In this document: positions 15,388-24,551 of the stretch, one piece after another
How positions within the stretch are numbered: the first letter of the stretch is position 1
Layout: each line of letters opens with the position of its first letter
Assembly (NCBI RefSeq): GCF_012275375.1
Contig: NZ_JAAZQJ010000003.1
Coordinates: forward strand, 455,653 to 519,652
From: Dyella sp. SG609
GTDB lineage: Bacteria > Pseudomonadota > Gammaproteobacteria > Xanthomonadales > Rhodanobacteraceae
Reading direction: 5' to 3'
Length of the DNA stretch: 64,000 nt
Position numbers and translations under genes: made by a program
The notes under the pieces: model-generated
What the model was told of the DNA's origin: nothing
Seen by the model: only the letters and a program-made list of their open reading frames with translations
Databases searched by the model: none

Positions 15388-17370
15388 ATGAGCACGGTGA
15401 GCCTGGCGCAGTTTCATCAGACCTTCTTCGACGAGAGCCACGAAGGCCTCGACGCCATGGAGACGGCGCTGCTTGCGCTGGACGGCGGCGGCGACAAGGA
15501 ACTGGTCCACGGCATCTTCCGTGCGGCCCATTCGATCAAGGGCGGCGCCGCCACGTTCGGTTTCCCGGACATGGCGGCCTTCACCCACGAAGCCGAATCG
15601 CTGCTCGACGAGCTGCGCGACGGCCGCCGCGCGGTCGACGCCGGCATCGTGGAGGTGTTGCTGCGCTCGGTGGACTGCCTGCGCGGCATGTTCGCCCGCG
15701 CGCAGTCCGGCCAGCCGCTGGCCGACGCCGACAGCGAGGCGCTGCGGCATGAACTGGCCGCGATGGTCGGCCGCACGCTCGCACCGGCCGCCGCGCCGGC
15801 GCGGCGCAGCGACGACGCCGCCACCGGCTGGTCGATCGCGTTCCGCCCGCACCGGGGCATGCTGGCCGGCGGCAACGACGCGCTGCGCCTGCTACGCGAA
15901 CTCGGCGAGCTGGGCGAACTGAAAGCCGAGGCCGAGCTGGACCGGTTGCCCGGCCTGGCCGCGCTCGATCCGTCCGAATGCCACCTCGGCTGGCGCCTGG
16001 AACTGCGCGGCGACGTGACCCGCGCCGCGGTGCAAAGCGTGTTCGACTGGGTCGAGGACGAATGCGATCTCACTATCGAAGCGCTGCCCGGTGCGCAGGT
16101 GCATCACGCGCCGGTCGTCGCCGAAGCAGCGGCTGCCGTACCCGCTCCCGCGGCCGCGGCACCCAAGGCCGCCGTGCGCGAAGCCGCCGCCACCGAATCC
16201 TCGGTGCGCGTGGGGATCGACAAGATCGACAGCCTGATCAACCTGGTGGGCGAGCTGGTGATTACCCAGTCCATGCTCGACACCTTCCGCGAGGACTTCG
16301 ACGCCTCGCGCCTGGAGATGCTGCAGCAGGGACTGGCCCAGCTGGCGCGCCACACGCGCACGCTGCAGGAAAGCGTGATGGGCATCCGCATGCTGCCGAT
16401 CGGCTCGGTGTTCAACCGCTTTCCGCGCATGGTCCGCGACCTGAGCCAGAAACTCGGCAAGCAGGTGAAGCTGGACCTGGTCGGCGAACAGACCGAGCTG
16501 GACAAGACCGTGCTGGAGAAGATCGGCGACCCGCTGGTGCATCTGGTGCGCAACGCCATCGACCACGGCCTGGAAACCCCCGACCGCCGCCGCGCCGCCG
16601 GCAAGGGCGACACCGGCACGCTGCGCCTGGAAGCCTCCCACCGCAACGGCTCGATCGTGGTGGAAATCAGCGACGACGGCGCCGGCCTCAATCGCGAAGC
16701 CATCATCGCCAAGGCCTTGCAGCGCGGCCTTATCGCCAGCGCCGAGGGCCTGACCGACGAAGCCGTCGCCGACCTGATCTTCCAGCCCGGCTTCTCCACC
16801 GCCGCCGTCACCACCGACCTGTCCGGCCGCGGCGTCGGCATGGACGTGGTCCGCCGCAACGTGGTGGATCTGGGCGGCAGCATCCAGATCCGCAGCGTGG
16901 CCGGAAAGGGTTCGGTGTTCACCATCACCTTGCCGCTGACCCTGGCCATCATCGACGGCCTCACCGCCCTGGTCGGCGGCGAGCACTACATCGTGCCGCT
17001 GGCCTCGATCATCGAAACCGTACAACTGCGCAGCGAACATCTGCGCACCGTCACCGGCGGCGGCGAACTGTTCCACTTCCGCGACGGCTGGCTCCCCGTC
17101 CTGCGCCTGCAGGATGCCTTCGCCTGCCACGGCACCCGCCGCCCGATCGAACAAGGCCTGGTCGTCGTCGTCGAAGGCGACGGCTCCCGCCTCGGCCTGT
17201 TCGTCGACGAACTGATCGGCCAGCAGCAAGCGGTGGTGAAGTCGCTGGAAGCCAACTACCGCCGCGTCTCCGGCATCTCCGGCGCAACGATCCTGGCGGA
17301 CGGTTCCGTCGCCCTGATCGTCGACGTGGCCGGCTTGTCACGCCAACTGTCCCGCCGCCGCGCGGCCTGA
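15388..17370 (+). CDS. cheA: Chemotaxis histidine kinase CheA (cluster 2)
   Basis: The 660-residue kinase has a P1 Hpt domain (phospho-His H48 in RAAHSIKGGA), a middle domain at about 145-235 with FRPHRGMLAGGNDALRLLRE (the P2-like domain common in this CheA subgroup), P3 dimerisation (IDKIDSLINLVGELVITQS), the P4 ATPase (NAIDHGLETPD, GRGVGMDVVRR) and a P5 CheW-like domain. It lacks the repeated acidic motifs of CheA1. Downstream, about 590 bases of repeats part it from cheW, although in related operons cheW follows directly. Confidence 0.95.
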   Translation: MSTVSLAQFHQTFFDESHEGLDAMETALLALDGGGDKELVHGIFRAAHSIKGGAATFGFPDMAAFTHEAESLLDELRDGRRAVDAGIVEVLLRSVDCLRGMFARAQSGQPLADADSEALRHELAAMVGRTLAPAAAPARRSDDAATGWSIAFRPHRGMLAGGNDALRLLRELGELGELKAEAELDRLPGLAALDPSECHLGWRLELRGDVTRAAVQSVFDWVEDECDLTIEALPGAQVHHAPVVAEAAAAVPAPAAAAPKAAVREAAATESSVRVGIDKIDSLINLVGELVITQSMLDTFREDFDASRLEMLQQGLAQLARHTRTLQESVMGIRMLPIGSVFNRFPRMVRDLSQKLGKQVKLDLVGEQTELDKTVLEKIGDPLVHLVRNAIDHGLETPDRRRAAGKGDTGTLRLEASHRNGSIVVEISDDGAGLNREAIIAKALQRGLIASAEGLTDEAVADLIFQPGFSTAAVTTDLSGRGVGMDVVRRNVVDLGGSIQIRSVAGKGSVFTITLPLTLAIIDGLTALVGGEHYIVPLASIIETVQLRSEHLRTVTGGGELFHFRDGWLPVLRLQDAFACHGTRRPIEQGLVVVVEGDGSRLGLFVDELIGQQQAVVKSLEANYRRVSGISGATILADGSVALIVDVAGLSRQLSRRRAA

Positions 17371-17426
17371 CGAGCAAAAGAATGAGGTACGCCGCACGGT
17401 ACGCTCCGCCCGGCCCCTTACCCTGC

Positions 17427-17449
17427 CCTCTCCCCGGAGGGGAGAGGGG
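17427..17449. repeat. CTCTCCCC hairpin element
   Basis: CCCTCTCCCC and GGGGAGAGGGG flank a four-base loop (about 17427-17449). The same kind of hairpin opens or closes the elements at 20213-20330 and 25459-25612, and the sequence before it (CGCTCCGCCCGG) is also shared with the 20213 copy. It may work as a transcription or RNA-stability element after cheA2. Confidence 0.7.
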
Positions 17450-17650
17450 TGGTGTCGTGAGGCAGGCAGGAACGAAGAACAAAAGCTGGCCTCGGTTCTT
17501 GAACATCCTCTTCGCCACGGCACGTTGAAGCACCCGCTACGTAAACGCACCGTCGTTTCGTGTAGACCCAGGTTAATCAGGCTACCGCAGCCGCTCACTG
17601 CTCCTTCTAGTCGCGTCGCGAGCCTTTGACTTGAGGCTATTTCTCTTTGG

Positions 17651-17684
17651 TTACTTTCTCTTTGAGCCAGCAAAGAGAAAGTGA
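17651..17684. repeat. Hairpin with TTACTTTCTCTTTG arms
   Basis: TTACTTTCTCTTTG (17651-17664) and CAAAGAGAAAGTGA (17671-17684) form a 14-base stem with one G-T pair and a six-base loop. It directly abuts the partial palindromic element. No run of T follows that would make it a typical terminator. Confidence 0.7.
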
Positions 17685-17850
17685 CCCGGGCGCCGGCAGG
17701 CGTCCGGAATGCCCGCTGCATAAGCGGCCAAGTCGCGACAACCCCACCTAGTCGCTACTGGATGATTCGCTTCGCTCACCCCTTCGGGGCCGCCCTACGG
17801 GCGTTCTTCGCGCTACGCGCTCGTCCGGCCTACGCCGGGATGACGAGTAG
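17685..17850. repeat. Partial copy of the large palindromic element
   Basis: The section from about 17687 (GGCGCCGGCAGGCGTCCGGA) through GCCCGCTGCATAAGCGGCCA and CTAGTCGCTACTGGAT repeats the right half of the element at 12856-13040. The copy is then split by about 60 bases before its end (CCGGCCTACGCCGGGATGAC) resumes at about 17824. The left half is absent, so it cannot form the full hairpin of the first copy. Confidence 0.82.
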
Positions 17851-17891
17851 GACGGGCACCCAATCCCCCAGCAAATCCCCCAGGAAAACTC

Positions 17892-17918
17892 TCAAGCCAA
17901 CCGTTCACCTGCCGATAA
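17892..17918 (+). promoter_or_regulatory. Sigma-28 (FliA) promoter for cheW-mcp-cheR-cheD
   Basis: TCAA at 17892-17895, 15 bases, then GCCGATAA at 17911-17918. The -10 half is a perfect FliA consensus and the -35 differs by one base. It ends 40 bases before cheW, about the same distance as the promoter at 14630 has to its gene. Confidence 0.85.
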
Positions 17919-17958
17919 CGGCAATACAGGCGCGGTCACCCGCGCAAACGAGACCCCC

Positions 17959-18471
17959 ATGAGCCAGCCATCGCCCGGCGCCGCCGAAGCGGCCCCCACC
18001 CAATACCTCACCGTCGGCCTCGGCCCCGAGGAATACGGCCTGGACATCCTGGCCGTCCGCGAAATCCGCGGCTGGACCCCGGTCACCCGCATCCCGCAGG
18101 CCCCGCACTACGTGCTGGGCGTGCTCAACCTGCGCGGCGCCATCGTGCCCGTGCTGGACCTGCGCCTGCGCTTCGGCCTGCCGAGCGAGGCATACACCCA
18201 GACCACCGTCACCGTGATCGTCACCGTCGCCGGCCGCCTGTTCGGCGTGGTGGTCGACAGCGTGTCGGACGTGCTCGACGTCAACGCCGGCGCGGTGCGC
18301 CCGGTGCCGGACATGGGCACCTCCGTGGATACCGAATACCTCAAGGGACTCACCTCCGTGGCAGAGCGCATGGTGCTGCTGCTGGACGTGGACAAACTGC
18401 TGCAACCGCAGGACGCGCAGATGCTGGAGGCCGCCTTGCCCGCGGCTATCGACGAGAAGGCCGTGGCCTAA
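17959..18471 (+). CDS. cheW: Chemotaxis coupling protein CheW
   Basis: CheW links receptors to CheA in the signalling array. The 170-residue product is a full CheW domain with the conserved YGLDILAVREIRGW, APHYVLGVLNLRGAIVPVLD and the Arg after the core Gly. It follows a sigma-28 promoter and precedes the receptor gene by nine bases. The order cheW-mcp-cheR-cheD-cheB matches the Pseudomonas aeruginosa second chemotaxis cluster. The other CheW-like protein in the window (12363) is more diverged and belongs to the first cluster. Confidence 0.96.
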   Translation: MSQPSPGAAEAAPTQYLTVGLGPEEYGLDILAVREIRGWTPVTRIPQAPHYVLGVLNLRGAIVPVLDLRLRFGLPSEAYTQTTVTVIVTVAGRLFGVVVDSVSDVLDVNAGAVRPVPDMGTSVDTEYLKGLTSVAERMVLLLDVDKLLQPQDAQMLEAALPAAIDEKAVA

Positions 18472-18480
18472 GGAATTCCG

Positions 18481-20196
18481 ATGAAGATCCCCGCAATCAA
18501 GTTCAAGCTTCCCGCCATGACCGTCCGCAACCGCCTGCGCGGCGTGCTCGGCCTGCTCGGTCTCATGCTGATCGGCGGCGCCGCCGTCGGCCTCGGCGCC
18601 ATGCACCTGCAGAACGAGGGCATGCGCCAGATGTACGACGACGAGATGGTGCCGTCGGAAATCGTCAGCCGCATCAACACGCGTTCGCTGATGTCCTTCA
18701 TCGTGCTGGGCGAGTCCAGCAACCTGCTGGACAAGCCCGACGCGCTCAAGCAGAAGCTCGGCGAGTTCCAGAAGTACCAGGACGAGATGGCCCTGCTGAA
18801 GAAGCAGTACGCCGCCATGTCGCGCTCGCCGGAGCTGGATGAGCTGTACAAGAAGTGGCGTTCCACCGACGAGGATTACGCCCAGGCCAAGAAGGACATG
18901 CTCGACGCGCTGAACCAGAAGGACCCGGCCGCGTCGGACGTGCTCGAGATGCAGGTGCGCCCGCTCCTGATGGAGCGCCAGGATGCGCTGGCCAAGCTGA
19001 CCGAAGCGCAGCGCATCGAAGCCAAGCACATCTACGACGCCCAGCTCGCCCGCTTCGGCTGGATCCGCGCGGCCAGCCTGATCGCGCTGATCGCCGGCCT
19101 GCTGATCGCCATCGTCGCCGCGGTGATGCTGATCCGCTCGATCATCGGCACGCTGAACCGCGCCGTGCGCATCGCCAACGAGATCGCCGAAGGCAAGCTC
19201 GGCCACGACATCGAGGCCGGCCGCAACGATGAGCTCGGCCAGCTGCTCAACGCCTTCCGCAGCATGGACCAGCGCCTCGCCGCCATCGTCGGCGAAGTGC
19301 GCCACGGTTCCGGCGCGGTCAGCACCGCCGCGCAGCAGATCGCCCGCGGCAACGACGACCTGAGCCAGCGCACGCAGGAGCAGGCGTCGAGCCTGGAGGA
19401 AACGGCTTCTTCGATGGAGGAAATGACCTCGACCGTGAAGCAGAACGCCGAGAACGCCAGCCACGCCAACCAGCTGGCCCGCGGCGCCCGCGAGCAGGCC
19501 GAGCGCGGCGGCGAAGTGGTGACCCAGGCGGTCGGCGCGATGCGTGAGATCAACGACTCCAGCCGCAAGATTTCCGACATCGTCAGCCTGATCGACGAGA
19601 TCGCCTTCCAGACCAACCTGCTGGCGCTCAATGCCGCGGTGGAAGCGGCGCGCGCCGGCGAACAGGGCCGCGGCTTCGCGGTGGTGGCCACCGAAGTGCG
19701 CAACCTGGCACAGCGCAGCGCGGGTGCGGCGAAGGAGATCAAGGGCCTGATCGCCGACAGCGCAGAGAAGGTGCGTACCGGCACCGCGCTGGTGGACCAG
19801 TCGGGCAAGGCGCTGGCCGAGATCGTGGACAGCGTGAAGAAGGTGACCGACATCGTGGCGGAGATCGCCGCGGCCAGCCAGGAACAGTCGGCCGGCATCG
19901 ACCAGGTCAACAACGCCGTGACCCAGATGGACGAGATGACCCAGCAGAACGCCGCGCTGGTGGAAGAAGCCGCGGCGGCCGCGCGGGCCATGCAGGAACA
20001 GGCCGGCGAGCTGTCGCGCCAGGTGGGCTTCTTCCGCCTGGGCGACGAAGCGGCGGTGGCGGCTCCGGCGCGCAAGGCGGCAGCCACGGCCAGCGCGGAA
20101 GCGGAGGCGGTGTTCGCGGCGGTGCGCAGTTCCGCGCCGGTGCGTGCGCAGCGCGCGGTGGAGACGGCTGACGCTGGGGTGTGGAAAGAGTTCTGA
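18481..20196 (+). CDS. Transmembrane methyl-accepting chemotaxis receptor
   Basis: The 571-residue receptor has a first membrane helix at about residues 18-42, a helical periplasmic ligand domain of about 140 residues of four-helix-bundle type, a second helix at about 195-218, HAMP, then the cytoplasmic signalling hairpin with the tip [20 protein letters not shown]. Glu/Gln-rich methylation segments such as [16 protein letters not shown] flank the hairpin. After an Ala-rich linker it ends in VWKEF, a W-x-x-F pentapeptide of the kind that tethers CheR. The cheR gene lies next in the same operon. The ligand cannot be predicted. Confidence 0.95.
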   Translation: MKIPAIKFKLPAMTVRNRLRGVLGLLGLMLIGGAAVGLGAMHLQNEGMRQMYDDEMVPSEIVSRINTRSLMSFIVLGESSNLLDKPDALKQKLGEFQKYQDEMALLKKQYAAMSRSPELDELYKKWRSTDEDYAQAKKDMLDALNQKDPAASDVLEMQVRPLLMERQDALAKLTEAQRIEAKHIYDAQLARFGWIRAASLIALIAGLLIAIVAAVMLIRSIIGTLNRAVRIANEIAEGKLGHDIEAGRNDELGQLLNAFRSMDQRLAAIVGEVRHGSGAVSTAAQQIARGNDDLSQRTQEQASSLEETASSMEEMTSTVKQNAENASHANQLARGAREQAERGGEVVTQAVGAMREINDSSRKISDIVSLIDEIAFQTNLLALNAAVEAARAGEQGRGFAVVATEVRNLAQRSAGAAKEIKGLIADSAEKVRTGTALVDQSGKALAEIVDSVKKVTDIVAEIAAASQEQSAGIDQVNNAVTQMDEMTQQNAALVEEAAAAARAMQEQAGELSRQVGFFRLGDEAAVAAPARKAAATASAEAEAVFAAVRSSAPVRAQRAVETADAGVWKEF

Positions 20197-20212
20197 GGAG
20201 GCGGCTGTAAAG

Positions 20213-20330
20213 CCCCTCTCCCATCGGGAGAGGGGTTGGGGTGAGGGTACGGGCGGAGCGCAAGGATGATGTACACCGCTCCGCCCGAACCCTCATCCGG
20301 CTGCCGCCACCTTCTCCCGGCGGGAGAAGG
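20213..20330. repeat. CTCTCCC hairpin element between mcp and cheR
   Basis: The left part has CCCCTCTCCC-ATC-GGGAGAGGGG followed by TTGGGGTGAGGG and GGGCGGAGCG. The right part has CGCTCCGCCC, AACCCTCATCCGGCTGCCGC and a second hairpin CCTTCTCCCGGCGGGAGAAGG. The two parts are roughly inverted copies. The element splits the chemotaxis operon between the receptor and cheR. Confidence 0.8.
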
Positions 20331-20445
20331 ATTCCAGTTTGGGGACTGGGGAAGTAAGGGAAGTCAGCAGCAAGACAACGATAAGAGGTGTGTCGTGAGT
20401 GTTCGCAGGGGGAGTGTTTCCAACGGCGGGAAGGGGGGCTGAAAC

Positions 20446-21321
20446 ATGGCCGCGAACCTTTCCCAGGAAGCCGCTGCGCCAGGCGTGGGCGGCCCGTTGC
20501 TCGGCAACCGCGATTTCGATTTCCTGCGCGAATTCGTGCTCACGCACTGCGGCATCGCGCTCAGCGAGCAGAAACGCCAGCTGGTGCAGGGCCGCCTGCT
20601 GCGCCGCCTGCGCGCGCTGGGCCTGAAGGAGTTCGGCGAATACTGCGAGCTGCTGCGCCGCGATCCGGATGCCGAGATGGGCGACCTGGCCAGCGCGATC
20701 AGCACCAATGTCACCTCGTTCTTCCGCGAGTCGCACCACTACGACCTGCTGGAGCAGACCCTGCTGCCGCAGTGGCTGGCCGAGAAGCGCCGCAGCGGCG
20801 AACGCCTGCGCATCTGGTCGGCCGGCTGCTCCACCGGCGAGGAACCCTACGCGCTGGCGATGGTGCTGGCCGAGGCGCTGGAGAAGCACGGTTCCAGCGT
20901 GGACGCGAAGATCCTCGCCACCGACCTTTCGCCGCAGGCGCTGGCCGGCGCGCGCGAAGGCGTCTACGCGCTGGACAAGCTCGGCGGCGTCAGCGCCGAG
21001 CGGCGCCGGCGCTGGTTCCTGCGCGGCGAAGGCAGCTATGCGGGCCTGGCCTGCGTGCATCCGCGCCTGCGCGAGCTGGTGGCGATCCAGCCTTTGAACC
21101 TGCTGCACGAATGGCCGATGAGCGGCGTGTTCGATGCGATCTTCTGCCGCAACGTGGTGATCTATTTCGACAAGCCGACCAAGGAGCGCCTGTTCCGGCG
21201 CTACGCCGGCAAGCTGGTGGCCGAGGGCTATCTGTTCCTGGGCCACTCCGAATCCATGCATGGCCTGAACGACGACTTCGCCCTGGTCGGCCGCACCGTC
21301 TACCGGAAGAAGCCCGCATGA
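20446..21321 (+). CDS. cheR: Chemotaxis methyltransferase CheR
   Basis: CheR methylates glutamates of receptors using S-adenosylmethionine. The 291-residue product has the N-terminal helical domain (LTHCGIALSEQKRQLVQGRL) and the methyltransferase fold with SAM motif IWSAGCSTGEEPYALAM and FDAIFCRNVVIYFD. It starts at ATG 20446 after a G-rich ribosome site. The stop overlaps the cheD start. The receptor upstream ends in a CheR-tether-like pentapeptide, so these two probably work as a pair. No other cheR is in the window. Confidence 0.96.
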   Translation: MAANLSQEAAAPGVGGPLLGNRDFDFLREFVLTHCGIALSEQKRQLVQGRLLRRLRALGLKEFGEYCELLRRDPDAEMGDLASAISTNVTSFFRESHHYDLLEQTLLPQWLAEKRRSGERLRIWSAGCSTGEEPYALAMVLAEALEKHGSSVDAKILATDLSPQALAGAREGVYALDKLGGVSAERRRRWFLRGEGSYAGLACVHPRLRELVAIQPLNLLHEWPMSGVFDAIFCRNVVIYFDKPTKERLFRRYAGKLVAEGYLFLGHSESMHGLNDDFALVGRTVYRKKPA

Positions 21322-21956
21322 ACGCCCAGACGCGCCCCGCGCCCACCGGCGAAGTGCTGCCCGGCTTCGAGCACGTGCGCCGCTACTGGGACCCGGCCCA
21401 GGCCAGCATGACCGCCAAGGTGCTGCCCGGCGAGTACTACGTCAGCCGGCAGGAGGAACTGATCGCCACCGTGCTCGGCTCCTGCGTGTCGGCCTGCATC
21501 CGCGACCGCCGCCGCGGCATCGGCGGCATGAACCATTTCATGCTGCCCGAGCCGATGGGCGAGCGCGACGCCTGGTCGTCCACCGTGGGCCGCGCCGCGC
21601 GCTACGGCAACGACGCCATGGAGCAGCTGATCAACGCCATCCTCAAGGCCGGCGGCCGGCGCGAAGACCTGGAGGTGAAGATCTTCGGCGGCGGCCGCGT
21701 GCTGACCCAGATGACCGACATCGGCGAACGCAATATCGCCTTCGTGCGCCGCTACCTGGCCGCCGAGCGGCTGGAGCTGGTGGCCGAGGACGTGGGCGAC
21801 GTCTACCCGCGCCAGGTGCAGTTCTTCCCGTGCAGCGGCAAGGCCCGCGTGCGCCAGCTGCGCGGCCACCACGCCAGCGTGCTGGTGGACGGCGAGCGGA
21901 AGTACCTCAAGCGTTTGGCCAACGATCCGATAAAGGGAGAGGTGGAATTGTTCTGA
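21318..21956 (+). CDS. cheD: Chemoreceptor glutamine deamidase CheD
   Basis: CheD deamidates receptor glutamines to glutamates. The 212-residue product has the catalytic set in order: the Thr and Cys of TVLGSCVSACIRD and the His of GGMNHFMLPEP. It also has the conserved VKIFGGGRVL and GRKVRFFP-like segments. The start lies in the cheR stop (ATGA). The last residues are GEVELF, an acidic-aromatic tail that is almost repeated at the end of the membrane receptor-like protein at 23243 (GEIELF). Confidence 0.95.
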   Translation: MNAQTRPAPTGEVLPGFEHVRRYWDPAQASMTAKVLPGEYYVSRQEELIATVLGSCVSACIRDRRRGIGGMNHFMLPEPMGERDAWSSTVGRAARYGNDAMEQLINAILKAGGRREDLEVKIFGGGRVLTQMTDIGERNIAFVRRYLAAERLELVAEDVGDVYPRQVQFFPCSGKARVRQLRGHHASVLVDGERKYLKRLANDPIKGEVELF

Positions 21957-21968
21957 CCGGTTCGCAGG

Positions 21969-22080
21969 GACGAGCAGTGAGGGCGTGCGACCGGCGCCCG
22001 CGCGGCAGCAGATGCAAGCCGGAGACGGCCAGGAACAGGGGGCTGCCGCGCGAGCCGGCGTGGCGCCCTCACTGCTCATC
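21969..22080. repeat. Inverted repeat between cheD and cheB
   Basis: GGACGAGCAGTGAGGGCG (ending at 21985) and CGCCCTCACTGCTCATCC (22064-22081) are inverted copies with one mismatch, separated by about 78 bases. The layout, long arms around a unique core in an intergenic gap, recalls the GGGAATA elements although the arm sequence differs. There is no T-run. Confidence 0.75.
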
Positions 22081-22128
22081 CCTCAGCACGACGACCTTCC
22101 ACCCTCGCATCACTGAAGAGAAGCCTGC

Positions 22129-23229
22129 ATGTCCCGAGTCCGAGTCCTGGTGATCGACGATTCCGCCCTGGTGCGGAAGCTGCTGACGACCATGCTCTCC
22201 TGCGATCCGATGATCGAAGTGGTGGGCACCGCGGCCGATCCCTTCATCGCGCGCGAAAAGATCAAGCAGCTGGAGCCGGACGTGCTCACGCTGGACGTGG
22301 AAATGCCGCGCATGGACGGCCTCACGTTTCTCGAGAACCTGATGCGCCTGCGGCCGATGCCGGTGGTGATGGTGTCCTCGCTGACCCAGCAGGGCGCGGA
22401 AGTGACCCTGCGCGCGCTGGAACTGGGCGCGGTGGATTTCTTCACCAAGCCCAGCAGCGACCTGGCCAGCACCTTCGCCGAGGGTGCGCAGGACATCTGC
22501 GCCAAGGTGAAGCTGGCCGCGCTGGCGCGCCCGCGCGTGCGCACCGCGGTGCGCAAGCTGGAAGTGGCGCCGCGGCTTTCCGCCGATGCGGTGCTGCCGC
22601 GCGCGCAGACGGCGGACAGCCGCGGCGGCAGCCCGATCATCGCCATCGGCGCCTCCACTGGCGGCACGGAGGCGATCCGCGTGGTGCTGGAATCGATGCC
22701 GCCGGACGCGCCGCCGATCGTGATCACCCAGCACATCCCGGCCGCCTTCAGCGGCCCGTTCGCCACGCGCATGGACAACTGCTCGGCGATGCGCGTGTGC
22801 GAAGCGCGCGATGGCCAGCCGATCCAGCCCGGCCATGCGTACATCGCGCCGGGCAGCCAGCACCTGCTGGTGATGTGGGACGGCGCGCGCCACGTCTGCC
22901 GCCTGCACGACGGCCCGCCGGTGAACCGCCACAAGCCGAGCGTGGACGTGCTGTTCCGCTCGATGGCCGCCACCGTCGGCCGCACCACCATCGCCGCCCT
23001 GCTCACCGGCATGGGCGACGACGGCGCGCGCGGCCTGCTGGAACTGAAGGAAGCCGGCGCCGCCACCGTGGTGCAGGACGAAGCCAGCTCGGTGGTGTGG
23101 GGCATGCCCGGCGCCGCCTGGAAGCTGGGCGCGGCGGCCGAGATGCAACCGCTGGAACATATCGCCGCGCGCCTGCTGGAACTGGCGCGCCAACCTGTGG
23201 CGAACGCGCTGCGCGCCGCCACCCGCTGA
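22129..23229 (+). CDS. cheB: Chemotaxis methylesterase CheB
   Basis: CheB removes methyl groups from receptors when phosphorylated by CheA. The 366-residue product joins an N-terminal receiver (acidic pair D10-D11, acceptor D56 in [10 protein letters not shown]) through a linker at about 130-165 to the esterase domain. That domain has the catalytic Ser in [10 protein letters not shown], the His in [10 protein letters not shown] and the Asp in GMGDDGARG. It lies 172 bases after cheD, across an inverted repeat, and 13 bases before the membrane receptor-like gene. It is the only cheB in the window. Confidence 0.96.
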   Translation: MSRVRVLVIDDSALVRKLLTTMLSCDPMIEVVGTAADPFIAREKIKQLEPDVLTLDVEMPRMDGLTFLENLMRLRPMPVVMVSSLTQQGAEVTLRALELGAVDFFTKPSSDLASTFAEGAQDICAKVKLAALARPRVRTAVRKLEVAPRLSADAVLPRAQTADSRGGSPIIAIGASTGGTEAIRVVLESMPPDAPPIVITQHIPAAFSGPFATRMDNCSAMRVCEARDGQPIQPGHAYIAPGSQHLLVMWDGARHVCRLHDGPPVNRHKPSVDVLFRSMAATVGRTTIAALLTGMGDDGARGLLELKEAGAATVVQDEASSVVWGMPGAAWKLGAAAEMQPLEHIAARLLELARQPVANALRAATR

Positions 23230-23242
23230 CCTGGACGCTGTC

Positions 23243-24424
23243 ATGTCTGCCATTCCCGCCCCGTCCTTTCCCCGCCTGCCGCTGGGCCTTAGCGTCAGCG
23301 CCGCGGCGCTGCTGCTGTGCCTGCTGTGGCAGCCCGCCTGGCTGGCGCCGCTGGCGATCCTCGCCACCGCCGCGGCCTGGATCGTCGAGCAGCGCCGCAC
23401 GCCGGCGCGCGTGGTGACGATCGCCGCGCCGCAGCCCGACAACGCACCCGTGCGCGAAGCGCTGGAAGACGTGCGCGAGGCCCTGGTCGAGGAACTCGGC
23501 CACGCCACCCGCGAACTGCACCAGGCGCTGGACCTGCTGCGCGACGCGGTATCCGAGCTGGGCGGCGGCTTCGACGGCCTGTCGCACAAGACCGGCCAGC
23601 AGCAGTCGCTGCTCAAGCAGATCATCGACGGGCAGAAGGACGGCGTGTCGGTGCAGGACTTCGCCGCGCGCACCAGCGACCTGCTGGAGCATTTCGTCGG
23701 CCTGATCGTGCAGCTGTCGCGCGACAGCCTGCGCATCGTCTACCGCATCGACGGCATGGCCAAGGAAATGGACGCGGTGTTCGGCCTGCTGAAGAACGTG
23801 AACACCATCGCCGAGGAAACCAACCTGCTGGCGCTGAACGCCTCGATCGAGGCGGCACGCGCGGGCGAGGCCGGCCGCGGCTTCGCGGTGGTGGCCGGCG
23901 AGATCCGCAATCTGGCCAGTAATTCCAACCAGTTCAACGAGCAGATCGGCAGCCACGTGGAGCGCGCGCGCACCGCGATGGAGCAGCTGCGCGGGCTGGT
24001 CGGCGCGATGGCCTCGCAGGACCTGAACATGGCGTTGTCGACCAAGGGTGGCATCGACGCGATGCTGGCGCATGTGACCGAGAGCGACGCGCGTACCAGC
24101 CAGGTCGCCGACCAGGTGGTGGAGATCAACCGCGGCCTGGGCAGCGACGTGTCCACCACCATCCGCTCGCTGCAGTTCGAGGACATCCTCAGCCAGCTGA
24201 TCAACCAGACCCGCACGCGCCTGGTGGAGCTGCAGGATGTGACCGCCGAATGCACCCGCGACATCGAGGAGCTGGCCTGCGCCGACGTGGAGGCCAGCGC
24301 GCTGGCCGCGCACGCGCAGCGCGTGCGCGCCCGCCTTGCCATGCAGCGCGAGAAGGCCCGCCTGCGTTCGCGCGGCCCGGCCCTGCAGAATTCGATGGAC
24401 GCCGGCGAGATCGAGCTATTTTGA
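23243..24424 (+). CDS. Membrane-anchored MCP-like protein without sensor domain
   Basis: The 393-residue product has two short hydrophobic segments at residues 14-29 and 33-48, then a long cytoplasmic helical region. The MCP tip-like sequence [19 protein letters not shown] lies at about 187-205, followed by [15 protein letters not shown]. There is no periplasmic ligand domain and no HAMP, and its flanks are only loosely like methylation helices, so it is not a standard receptor. The C-terminus is GEIELF, close to that of CheD. It follows cheB by 13 bases and precedes a STAS gene. It may be an intracellular-cue receptor or an array adaptor. Confidence 0.85.
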   Translation: MSAIPAPSFPRLPLGLSVSAAALLLCLLWQPAWLAPLAILATAAAWIVEQRRTPARVVTIAAPQPDNAPVREALEDVREALVEELGHATRELHQALDLLRDAVSELGGGFDGLSHKTGQQQSLLKQIIDGQKDGVSVQDFAARTSDLLEHFVGLIVQLSRDSLRIVYRIDGMAKEMDAVFGLLKNVNTIAEETNLLALNASIEAARAGEAGRGFAVVAGEIRNLASNSNQFNEQIGSHVERARTAMEQLRGLVGAMASQDLNMALSTKGGIDAMLAHVTESDARTSQVADQVVEINRGLGSDVSTTIRSLQFEDILSQLINQTRTRLVELQDVTAECTRDIEELACADVEASALAAHAQRVRARLAMQREKARLRSRGPALQNSMDAGEIELF

Positions 24425-24539
24425 GTGGAGCGGGGAACGGGGAATAGGGAACGGGGAACATGCGGGTTGCGGATACCCGTGACGTTCGGGCTTGTTCCTA
24501 CCTTCATGTTCCCCATTCCCCGTTCCCCGTTCCCGATTC
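24425..24539. repeat. Inverted-arm intergenic element, copy B
   Basis: The left arm CGGGGAACGGGGAATAGGGA begins near 24431, and the right arm CATTCCCCGTTCCCCGTTCC ends near 24535, around a core of about 40 bases. It belongs to the same design as the elements at 4215, 32573, 59163 and 60613. It separates the MCP-like gene from its STAS neighbour. Confidence 0.83.
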
Positions 24540-24551
24540 AAGGACCAAGCC

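Larger units (their letters stand above)
17371..17891. other. Gene-free, repeat-rich gap between cheA2 and cheW
   Basis: No credible gene lies between cheA2 and cheW. The gap is a patchwork: a CTCTCCCC/GGGGAGAG hairpin at about 17427-17449, an unassigned stretch at 17455-17640, a 14-base-arm hairpin at 17651-17684, and a partial copy of the large palindromic element at 17685-17850. A sigma-28 promoter follows. Short open frames inside it are translations of repeats. Confidence 0.8.

Noticed and set aside
20341..20385. Possible sigma-28 promoter before cheR (AACGATAA)
   Set aside because: The -10 is imperfect and the nearest TAAG is 18 bases away rather than 15, so it does not fit the FliA pattern.
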